Of a DNA stretch of 64,000 nucleotides, positions 1-8,448 are shown piece after piece (within the stretch, counting starts at the first letter, position 1; the number at the start of each line of letters is the position of its first letter). Source of the stretch: Platanthera guangdongensis (lineage: Eukaryota > Streptophyta > Magnoliopsida > Asparagales > Orchidaceae); contig CM077150.1 of assembly GCA_039583875.1 (NCBI GenBank), forward strand, positions 184,020,375-184,084,374. Direction: 5' to 3'. The translations under genes were made by a program, and so were the position numbers. Under the pieces are notes generated by a model. It did not search any database. It saw only the letters and a program-made list of their open reading frames with translations, and was not told the origin of the DNA.

Positions 1-581
1 CCCTGCAAAGCTCTCCATCTTCCTGAACGGATCTTCATCTCAGGGGGAGTTTTGACACCATCAAGGATCCATAAGTCTTCTCAATTGATTTGTGAAAAGA
101 GAAGATAACATCTAGTTTTATTTATTTTACCCCACTGTACACAGCGTTCTAGCTCCCTTCAAGTGTTTAACACTTTGTTGCAAGTCTCCTAATCAAAAGG
201 CTTGATTTGGTTTTTAGGCACCTGATCAAAAGCTTGAAGGGTTTCCTGATCTACCTGAAGCAGATCTTGTGGTGACAGGCACCTGAGCAAAATCCTGATT
301 GGTGACACGGCACCTGATTAAAAACCTGAGTGGATTCCTACCAGGGTGGTAGAAGAGTGGATGTACCCAAGTTTTAAGGGAACATCTATAAAAGTTCTTA
401 TGTCGTCTGTGATACTCTCTCATTTTTATTGTGTGCTGCTTGCTGTGTAGTTTAGTCTTTATTTCTGCACTCTCTGATTACACTTATAAGTATCATTATT
501 TTACTTATGCAATAAAAATCTGATAAGATTTTAAAACACTCTATTCACCCACCTCTAGAGTTAAAATAGTCTAACGTCGCA
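1..581 (+). repeat. 3' part of a Copia (SIRE-like) LTR, fragment I
   Basis: The stretch resembles the last ~600 bp of the LTRs of element H (28975-29590 and 39600-40221). Shared landmarks include the ctcaGGGGGAG box, the repeated 'cacctgatcaaaa' phrases, the 'gattcctacc..ggtggtagaagagtggatgtaccc' block and 'attcaccc.cctctagag' near the end. It stops at 'gtcgca' (581) and is followed by a primer-site-like TGGTATCAGTGC at 584-595. This is the R/U5 end of a 5' LTR cut by the window edge. No gene is present. Confidence 0.75.
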
Positions 582-973
582 GGTGGTATCAGTGCATTCC
601 ACCAATTTCCATAGGCCCTTGGGCTTGAGATGTAAGTCTTGGAGGAGACTGAGAGTTCTCGATGGATCTAAGGTGTAAGCTCCTTGGAGCAGTAGTTTTG
701 GAGAAGTGCCTTGTCCAACAAGATAGTTGGATAGGTGGGAGGGAAAGTCGATGTACCCTTATTTGGGGAACCACTATAAATCTTATGTATGCTTTGTGTG
801 CTTGTTGTGTTGCAGGTTTTATATCTTGAAAGCAAAGACCAACCAACTAATTAAAGCATCTAAAGCGAATAAAATAAAAGATAAGTCACTAAGGATTAAG
901 AAACTTATTCACCCCCCTCTAGGTGATTTAACTATCTTTGAAATAAATACTTTCAAGTGGTATTAGAGGGAGG
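582..973 (+). repeat. second partial Copia LTR end with degenerate primer-binding site
   Basis: Just after the first LTR end a second similar end appears: 'gtgggagggaaagtcgatgtaccc', 'ggggaaccactataa' and 'attcacccccctctagg', ending about position 955. A degenerate TGGTATTAGAGGGAGG (958-973) follows, like the initiator-Met tRNA primer site of H. Two LTR ends 375 bp apart imply a rearranged or nested pair of old SIRE-like elements rather than one intact 5' end. Confidence 0.6.
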
Positions 974-1036
974 TTGCTCGAAAAGGACCTATCAATCTGA
1001 GTATACCTCAAAGGATAGCTAAAAAGGTTTAAACTT

Positions 1037-2079
1037 ATGTGTTCAAAAGTGAACCATAATATGTGGAGATCAATGGAACTTCAAATTTATAGAAAGGACA
1101 AGAACATCATTGGACTGTTGGCATCTCTTGCAGAAGACAATGTCTATTCAGATACAAGAGCAAAGATCAGGGCCCCACTATCACACTCAGATAGTGACTC
1201 AGAGGTGGATGAAGCTAAGGAAGGTGAATGCAGATGTTATGAGATGACAGCTACACCAAAAGAAGAACCTTGCCTGGATCAGCAGGAACAAAATCATGTA
1301 TATTTCCCATCTAGCTCATCCTTGGAGTCAGGATATGAATCCTACTCAGATTCTGATGCATCCTCATCAAGTATTGATGAAAGTTCTCCATCAGAATATG
1401 ATATTAATCAATTGATTGAAAATCATGGTGTGCTCCTGAAGGCTTTCAAGAAAAGCAAATGCTCGTTAAGAAACAAGCAGAGGAAATTGCCTCCCTACAG
1501 CTGGCTGCTTCCCAACAAGATGAAACTTCATCTTTGCTATATTTAAAAGAGAGGGAAGGAGCTCATCTGAAGAATATGGTAGATATCCAGGTTGAGTCCA
1601 TCAAATATAAGAACTCTATTATCAAGGATCCTGCAGAGAAACTTGAAAGGGAGAAGTGGATTGTGGCCTTATCTCTAAGATAGATGCTATCAAGATAAAA
1701 TCAGAGTCCGAGTGGATTTCTAAAGTTATCCAATCTTAGAGGAGAGTCCAAGCTCCTGTCAGGCCTCAGTCAAACTTTCACAAGGTAATTCTCCCATCCA
1801 ACAGGTATGACCAACACTGTAAGTTTAATCAATGGAGGTTTGGGAATCTTCCTTGTAAAATTACAAAAGTACCTTACAATGGAAGAAGAGAGGTCATGGG
1901 CATGAGTGCTCAGAAGGCTCCCCATGTAAAAGTCCAAAAGGCCCATCCTGGACCTTTTGTATTTTGTGCCTCAGCCCCCTCATTCAAGGATAAGAATATT
2001 GTCATTCTGAGGTTCTTCATGCTAGAACACAAACCTATGACGCTTCAGTCAGTAAGGCTGACTTTACTACCTCTGAAAC
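1037..2079 (+). pseudogene. Copia gag fragment (C-terminal half), part 1 of element I
   Basis: This is decayed gag-like coding sequence. From about 1180 it encodes an acidic, serine-rich stretch (SDSDSE near the start, then SYSDSDASSSSIDESS). A lysine/glutamate-rich coiled-coil-like part follows, but in another frame (1459-1683), so there is a frameshift around 1459-1546. A third piece (about 1810-2079) runs open to the end. The order acidic-Ser, coiled coil, zinc knuckle matches the C-terminal half of gag in SIRE-type Copia elements; the knuckle lies in part 2 at 23215-23260. The frame open at 2079 continues at 23009 once element A and one target-site copy are removed. The N-terminal gag is missing, since only ~80 bp separate the degenerate primer site from this ORF. 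It is not functional. The SIRE-like assignment rests on composition and domain order. Confidence 0.6.
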
Positions 2080-4161
2080 TATAATGCCTCGAAACTCAAA
2101 AGAGGGACGGGCAGAGTTTCGAACCAAGTTTGGTTCTTGGTAGGGGTCACACATCCTGGGACACAGGTGTGTCCCAGGGCCGTGTCGTGCTCGGGTTCGA
2201 CAATCTGGCCGTGTGGTCGACAAAAATGCAGTCGACGATCGTCGAGACAGCGAACATGACCTGAGACACGGGCGTGTCCTAGGGCATGTCCTGCTCGGGC
2301 TGTTGGTCGAGCTGTGTCGGGGGAGGAACACGGCCTGGAGTACAGGCATGTTCAGAATGACACGGGCATGTCAAATGGGACATGGGCATGTAGAGTACCT
2401 GTGTTCTCTTCGGGTTTTGTTTGGTCCTGTGTCGATGGAGGAACATGCCCCGCAACCCGGGGGTGTACTGTCTGACACGGACATGTCAGGTGTGACACGG
2501 GCATGTTGAGAGCCCGTATCCTGGTCAGGATACGACGAGTTCGGCATCTATTGAGGCACACGGCCTTGGACACGGGAGTGTCACAAGCCGTGTTCGGCCC
2601 AGGAATCTGATTTTAAGTGCAAATCGTGGCCGTCCGTTTCCTTCTTTTGGATCTAAGGGCTCAGGTTGGTCCATGTTAGGTTAAGGCCAGGAATAGGGTT
2701 GAAACCCTCATTTCCCTTTGAGCACTCTCTTTCTAAATCCTTAGAGAGAAGGGAGAGCAAGGAAGAAGGAGTAGGAGAGTTCCGGCCGCCGGTGGAGCTT
2801 CGGAGCCCCAAATCGCAAGCCGAGTTCAGATCTATAGAGGCGAGGTCGTTGCGGTGCTTTTCATCCATCTATATCTTCATGGTGCCAAAGAGAAATTCTA
2901 GGGTAACGATTATAATCTTGGACATGTGAAGTCCACTTTCCTTTTTGCATAGGAAGCCCGCTCTCGCGAGTATGCAGTGAGTGTGAGGTATTCCTTTGGG
3001 TAGACATGTATAGTCCACGTTGTTTTGTATGTAGAGTCCACAATCGTGAAATGAACATAGGCATGGTGTGTGAAGCCTACCCGAACATGTTGGTCTGGAT
3101 CGGTGATGTGGCATTGCATGAATGGCCGGAGAATACTCCGCGACGATGGTTGTTTTTCGGGTTTTCTACGCGGTAGATTGCAATAGGAAACCTTGGGGAC
3201 TAACTCCGAGGTGCACCCGAAAAACTGGGCAGATGCGTGATTCTGAATCATGGTGGCCTGGGAGCCAACTTACACATAACTGGGTTATGTAAAGTGTGTG
3301 ATCGAATTGGGACTCCGGGAAGCTTGACCCGCGCAGATGGCTTAAATTGACGTTACAGTGTGAGCAACGGGTTAGGCGAAATCATACCCGCTCTGTGTCG
3401 TTCTGTTAGAGAGACCTAAGGTACGTGGCACTTGCCGTTGGCATAGATGGAGGGTGTTAGGCTTATGCCAGAAAGACCATAATGCTCCCAAGATTTGTCA
3501 TCCAAGGAGCGGTGGTGAGACCGCGGATTTTGACCGGGTTCACCGAGAATGTGCCCTGAGAGCACGGGGTGTGTGGTCGTGGGTGCCTACGCCTTTGATG
3601 AAGTGTAATTTCACTACTATTTGGCTATGTTAACAAATTGCAGGGAAAGAGCATCGGCGCCCCGGGTTTAGGGGCGGGGTCGTTATAATTTGGTAAGCTT
3701 TAGGTGACTGTTGCTTTTGTTTGCCACCGCTTCGGTGGATTGTTGCTTGCAGTTGTTACGCAGCCTAGTGGCAAATAGCAGCAAAATCCCTTGTTACTAA
3801 GCCAGCCCTCGAAGTCATATATATAAATGTTTTCTTTTATTCTCATGTGTGACCGGCGTGCGTGCCGAGATTTGGAAGACACTAATTATTTGAGTAAACT
3901 CTTGTAAGGCCATAAGGCCAAGATACTTTGTGTATTTTGTACGTTCAATCCTTTGGGTTTTTGTTGGTGGACATTCATGCTGTTGGCTGGGTTCTTATTT
4001 TGCATTTTTAGATTCCTTCCGCTAGAATGTACTCTGTGTAGGACATTGGTTATTGGAAGGATGGTTTCATTTCGTAACTCTTTGGTCTGTCTGTGGTATA
4101 TGACTTCGGGCACCGGCCGGACCTACTGCTATATGCTATGCGACGGATAGGGGGCGTTATA
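2080..4161 (+). repeat. 5' LTR of element A
   Basis: This 2,082-bp LTR matches 20917-23003 along its whole length. It starts TATAATGCCTCG (the partner starts TGTAACGCCCCG) and ends GGGCGTTATA (the partner ends GGGTGTTACA), so both TG..CA ends have decayed. Positions about 2150-2590 hold a dense array of ACACGGG/CCCGTGT-type inverted motifs plus TCGACGATCGTCGA. A TATATATAAA box at 3818-3827 is a possible promoter, not preserved in the 3' copy. Confidence 0.92.
2150..2600. repeat. palindromic ACACGGG / TCGTCGA array in the A LTR
   Basis: Short inverted motifs recur every 20-40 bp: GACACGGGCGTGTC and variants such as GACATGGGCATGT, 'gggccgtgtc', and a TCGACGATCGTCGA palindrome near 2231. The same array is at 20985-21435 in the other LTR, and related arrays occur in C and D. 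The apparent ORFs on both strands here are by-products of the repeats. Confidence 0.8.
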
Positions 4162-4164
4162 ATT

Positions 4165-4178
4165 TGGTATCAGACTAC
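4165..4178 (+). other. primer-binding site of element A (initiator-Met tRNA type)
   Basis: TGGTATCAGACTAC starts three bases after the LTR end. The first ten bases match the plant initiator-Met primer site TGGTATCAGAGC. Element D has TGGTATCAGATTAC at the same place on the minus strand. Confidence 0.85.
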
Positions 4179-4384
4179 TGGTTTGGGTCAACTTAAATGA
4201 ATTCGTGGACGAATTCTTTTAAGGGGTGGTGAGCACAGGTGTGTGCGTCATGGTTATAACATAAAAAGAACCCACGAATGTCCACTTAGGAATAAAAATG
4301 CACATGTTTGGGGAACCTGCGTGTTCCTATAATTATTTTTTGCAATTTTGTTTGGTTGCTTAATGGTGTTTTGTACGACTATAG
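4179..4384 (+). other. untranslated leader of element A
   Basis: This 206-bp leader lies between primer site and gag. It holds the near-perfect palindrome GAATTCGTGGACGAATTC (4199-4216) followed by TTTTAAGGGGTGG, a copy of the motif that precedes the 3' LTR. The end is T-rich and finishes ACTATAG, like a 3' splice site, just before gag. No other gene is seen. Confidence 0.6.
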
Positions 4385-5086
4385 GTGACCAGGAGTGGTG
4401 CAGGGCTGTCAGAACGCCTGATTTCTGAGGCTAGTAGAGCACCGAATGATGTTCCTGCAACACCTCCCTCGGCAGAAACCATAAGATTGGTAGCTGAAGC
4501 GGTGTTCAGTATGATAAATGCCCAGCCTATAAGGCAAATGCAGCAGCCTACCCCTGCAGTGGAGCAGGTACGGCTTCAAGCGGCTGAACCGAGAAGGGTG
4601 GAGCAGGTGGTGGTGGAGCCTCGGTGCCTAGGAGAGCAACTAAAAGGCAGCTCAAGCATATTATGGGCTTCAATCCTCCGGTGTTCTCGGTGACGGGAAC
4701 CCCATCCCAAGCTGAGGATTGGCTCTCCTAAGTAAAGAGAGTCTTGACATCTACTGAAATGGAAGAGTGGCAGATGACCACCATAGATATTTTCTTATTG
4801 GACGGAGATGCAAGGCTGTGGTGGGAAGGTTTAGAGCTTCATCACCTAAGGGGAAGGCAACTCATGGACGTCTCGATGGAAGAATTTTCTAGACTGTTAT
4901 TGGAAAGGTACCTTCCCTCGTCTCAGAGGATTGCGATGGAGAATGAATTCCAGAAGTTGACGCAGGGAGAGAGTAGTGTGGATGAGTATCTCCACGAATT
5001 TACACGGTTGGGTGGCTATGTTAGCTCTACATTTACTGATGAGGAGCGTAAGACAAACTGATTCTATGAGGGTCTGAGGGATGACC
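4385..5086 (+). pseudogene. Ty3 gag, part 1 (element A)
   Basis: This is the N-terminal gag of a Ty3 element, aligned by eye with D gag on the minus strand (53764-54942). Shared stretches include MTRSG-like, RLVAEAV, AEPRRVEQVVVEP, TEEWQMTT, LWWEGLELHHLRGRQL and the retrotransposon-gag core around ENEFQKLTQGE..VDEYLHEFTRL. The reading starts at a GTG directly after an in-frame TAG; no AUG is seen here or in D. The frame shifts near 4640-4700, and in-frame stops occur near 4729 and at 5059. It is cut at 5086 by Copia element B and resumes at 13291. Gag forms the particle that packages element RNA; this copy cannot. Confidence 0.85.
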
Positions 5087-6232
5087 TGTTGGGTTTCTCT
5101 ATAGGGTTGGCACAACGCTTGTGCACGCAGCGAAAAAATAAAACATCAAAAAAAACCCAAAGAGATGTGGATCGGGCCATGAACGTTGAATCAAGAAGTT
5201 AGCAAAACTAGGCAAAAATTACCTCGGTGGCGTTGAGTCACAACTCAACGGAGAAGCTCCAAACTTTATCTTCTTCCTAGCGGCGAGTTCTACGTGGAAT
5301 AGTGTCCACGTTTCTGTAGAAGTCCACACGAGCGGGAGAACGCCGAGCTTTCCGTCGCACGGAAGATCGGGAAGGAGAAGACCGCACCTTTGCTTTCCCA
5401 CGGACTGCTAGGTCCGCGCCAGGGATTGCAGCGCCAGCGACGATTGCCGGAGAAAAGGTGGTCAACGGAGCAAACACGGCGGCGGAACTCTTCCGGCGGC
5501 GGGATCGGGATCGGCGGAGCGAACGCGGAACTCCTTCCGTCGGGTTCGATTCGCACAGAAGAGACAGATCACCTTTTTTCCCAAAACCCTAAGTGTTATA
5601 TTTATACTTAAAGTATAAAATAAACTCAGGAAAATCGCTATCCGCAGACCACTCGAAATTAGGGTTCAGAATCGGCGAGTATGAATCGGTGAGAATCGGC
5701 GACAATCGGCGAGAATCACTGAGCAGGTTCGGCGAGAATCATTCGACGAGTATCACATTGGATCGGCGAGAATCAGAGTACAATACTCGACGATTCTCGC
5801 CGATCGTCGAGCTACGCTCGATGACTCATAATGATACTCGACGATCGTCGAGCCGCGGTTGACGACAATTGTCAAGGTAGTCGATCGTCGAGAATCAACA
5901 ATTGATTCTCGACGATTCTCGTCGATCGGCGAGAATTAGGGAGACGATTCTCGCCGATCGGCGGGAATCAGAAGACCATTCTCGACTAATGTCTTTGACC
6001 CTTGGACGACGAACCTAACCAGCCCTCCAAGGCAACATTTGCCCAACCCGATGATCCTATAAGGCAACACTTTGCCCATAACCCTATTCAGGTCGGTGAT
6101 TGGTAACCTTTACCAACACAGTCAGTCATCCAACTTCTCCACATCTCTTATGTGCGACCCTGCAGGCTCATATTGCGTTGGCAGTGAGATTACATGTTTG
6201 ACCACTTCCAGATCATCATGGTAACTCCAACA
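5087..6232 (-). repeat. 3' LTR of element B
   Basis: This copy has TGTTGGG..CCAACA ends and the same length as 12140-13285. Inside are a TATTTATA box (minus-strand TATAAATA, 5599-5606) and, upstream of it in the minus-strand sense, an array of TCGGCGAGAATC and TCGACGATCGTCGA motifs (about 5660-5990). Confidence 0.95.
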
Positions 6233-7200
6233 GACTCCCACTTGATCTCGAAAGTATCAAACCAAAAACCTCACAAACAATGAGCGGCATCTAGCAATGC
6301 ATCATTGCTCCCCAAGCAATAAGAGTTCATAACTCATAAGCCTTTATGACCAATGTATCAGCGTTGTCTTTGTCCCTTTGTCCTTTACATCCGGAAAGAA
6401 CTAGAGGCATGGACCGTGTCACCCTCGTAATAGCTCAATCCAAGTTTTCTTGATCCAGGACGGACTTCCAGAGAATGGTGAGTCCAATATCACATATTGA
6501 CTCAACCAAGCATGGTCATGCATTTCTCAGTCCAGTTCCATCAAGGGGCCCATGGATGCAACTCCTATCATACAGGAGGACAAATTCCATATCTGCTCAC
6601 ACACAAACACCCAAATGATTCGTAACATGCCCAAAAACCACCCTTATCATCAACCTTTCTCAAGGAGGACTTTAGATGGCATCAAAGCACGCTCTTCCTC
6701 ACTTGATGAATGCTGTGACTTCAGGTCAAAGGAGCACAACACCATTGTCAAATGAGACCTACTCGTGACACGATTGGATGACAATCCACAGAGTAGTCTC
6801 AGGTTGGGTCTGTCCAGTACAACTTGTTCACAAACAAGTACCCACGTGATGACTTGATATCACAATATCATGACCTGTGAGAACCAGTCATCAGTCAACA
6901 CACGTGCTAGCCTTCATTCATCATCATCACCCTTAGCTTCTATGATGATACTCGACCAGGGACCTTTAAGAATGAAGCTTCAAATAAATCATAGGCTCTC
7001 ACATTCAAGCCACGTACTTGATGTCCTATGGAAGCGAACACTCTAAGGGTATCTATTATGTTAACATTTAACTATCATATAGAAAAACTCATAATAAAAG
7101 AATTTGCCATTAATTATAAAAGAAAAACTAGGTACACAGTTCATCATATGAACAAACAGCCAACAAAATACATATCTACATGCAATCCACAAGATCCTCG
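6233..7200 (-). other. 3' untranslated region and polypurine tract of element B
   Basis: This stretch of ~970 bp lies between the polyprotein stop and the 3' LTR. On the minus strand AAGTGGGAGTC (6233-6243) abuts the LTR and is the likely polypurine tract. I see no gene in the rest. Confidence 0.7.
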
Positions 7201-8448
7201 CTAGAGTTGATCGTTTAGGTATTGTATACCCATCGATCTAGTATGACCATCATGCTTTCTCTGTGCGAGAGGCTTTGTCAGCGGATCCGCAATATTTTCC
7301 TCAGTCGGCACTCTGCAAATGTTTACATCTCCTCGTTCAACAATCTCACGAATAAGATGAAACCGCCGGAGTATGTGCTTGGAGCGCTGATGAGATCTAG
7401 GTTCCTTAGATTGTGCAATTGCACCATTGTTATCACAGTAGAGAACTACGGGACCAACAATGCTAGGAACTACATCAAGCTCGCCGACGAATTTCCTAAT
7501 CCATACAGCCTCCTTCGCCGCATTAGCTGCGGCGATATACTCGGCCTCTGTTGTAGAATCAGCAACTGTCTCTTGCTTGGAACTCTTCCAGCTCACAGCT
7601 CCTCCATTCAGGCAAAACACAAAACCTGACTGAGACTTGGAGTCATCTCTATCAGTTTGGAAGCTAGCATCCGTGTAACCGCTTACAACGAGCTCTTCCT
7701 CTCCACCATACACCAAGAACACGTCCTTAGTCCTTCTCAAGTACTTCAGGACATTCTTGACTGCAATCCAGTGACACTCACCGGGGTCTGACTGATACCT
7801 GCTAGTCATGCTCAAAGCAAAGGAAACATCGGGTCGAGTACATAACATCGCGTACATGATTGATCCAATTACCGAAGCATATGGAATCAACTTCATGCGG
7901 TCCTTGTCTTCACAAGACTTTGGACACTGGTCCTTAGAGAGATTCACACCATGAGACATGGGCAAAAATCCTTTCTTGGACTCAAGCATGTTGAACCGCT
8001 TCAACACCTTTTCGATGTACGTACTCTGGGTCAAACCTAGCAACTTCTTCGATCTATCTCTATAGATCTTAATACCGAGTATATAAGTCGCTTCACCCAA
8101 ATCCTTCATTGAAAAGCAGTTCCCTAGGTTGTTCTTAACAACTTTCAGGGTAGGAATGTCATTCCCAATCAACATTATGTCATCTACATACAATATCAGG
8201 AAGACAACAATGCTCCCACTGATTCGCTTGTAAACACAAGGCTCATCTTCATTCTTGATGAAACCAAACTCTTTGATTTTCTCATCAAAACGAAGATTCC
8301 AACTTCGAGAGGCCTGTTTCAGTCCATAAATGGACTTATTCAGCTTGCATATTTTAGTGGCTTCATCTGGGGATACAAAACCCTCGGGTTGTGTCATATA
8401 CACTTCCTCAAGGAGGTTTCCATTAAGGAAAGCCATTTTGACATCCAT
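7201..8448 (-). CDS. Copia reverse transcriptase (C-terminal part) and RNase H, element B
   Basis: This is the second part of the B polyprotein, in the same frame as 8449-11160 and separated only by a TAG codon. It opens with the RT motif MDVKMAFLNG, which carries a catalytic aspartate, then YGLKQASRSW and the active-site YVDD (in LILYVDDIMLIG). RNase H follows: GYTDASFQTD, the TEAEYIA motif, YCDNNGAIA and the C-terminal KHILRRFHLIRE and EENIADPLTKPL. All catalytic motifs I can recognise are present. RT copies the element RNA into DNA in the particle and RNase H removes the RNA strand. The first ATG shown is probably not a natural start; the protein would be released from a longer polyprotein. 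Confidence 0.93.
   Translation of the reverse strand: MDVKMAFLNGNLLEEVYMTQPEGFVSPDEATKICKLNKSIYGLKQASRSWNLRFDEKIKEFGFIKNEDEPCVYKRISGSIVVFLILYVDDIMLIGNDIPTLKVVKNNLGNCFSMKDLGEATYILGIKIYRDRSKKLLGLTQSTYIEKVLKRFNMLESKKGFLPMSHGVNLSKDQCPKSCEDKDRMKLIPYASVIGSIMYAMLCTRPDVSFALSMTSRYQSDPGECHWIAVKNVLKYLRRTKDVFLVYGGEEELVVSGYTDASFQTDRDDSKSQSGFVFCLNGGAVSWKSSKQETVADSTTEAEYIAAANAAKEAVWIRKFVGELDVVPSIVGPVVLYCDNNGAIAQSKEPRSHQRSKHILRRFHLIREIVERGDVNICRVPTEENIADPLTKPLAQRKHDGHTRSMGIQYLNDQL

Noticed and set aside
7222..7629. Plus-strand ORFs opposite Copia B (also 8389-8874, 9436-9741, 10822-11148)
   Set aside because: They are antisense shadows of the long, motif-rich B polyprotein.
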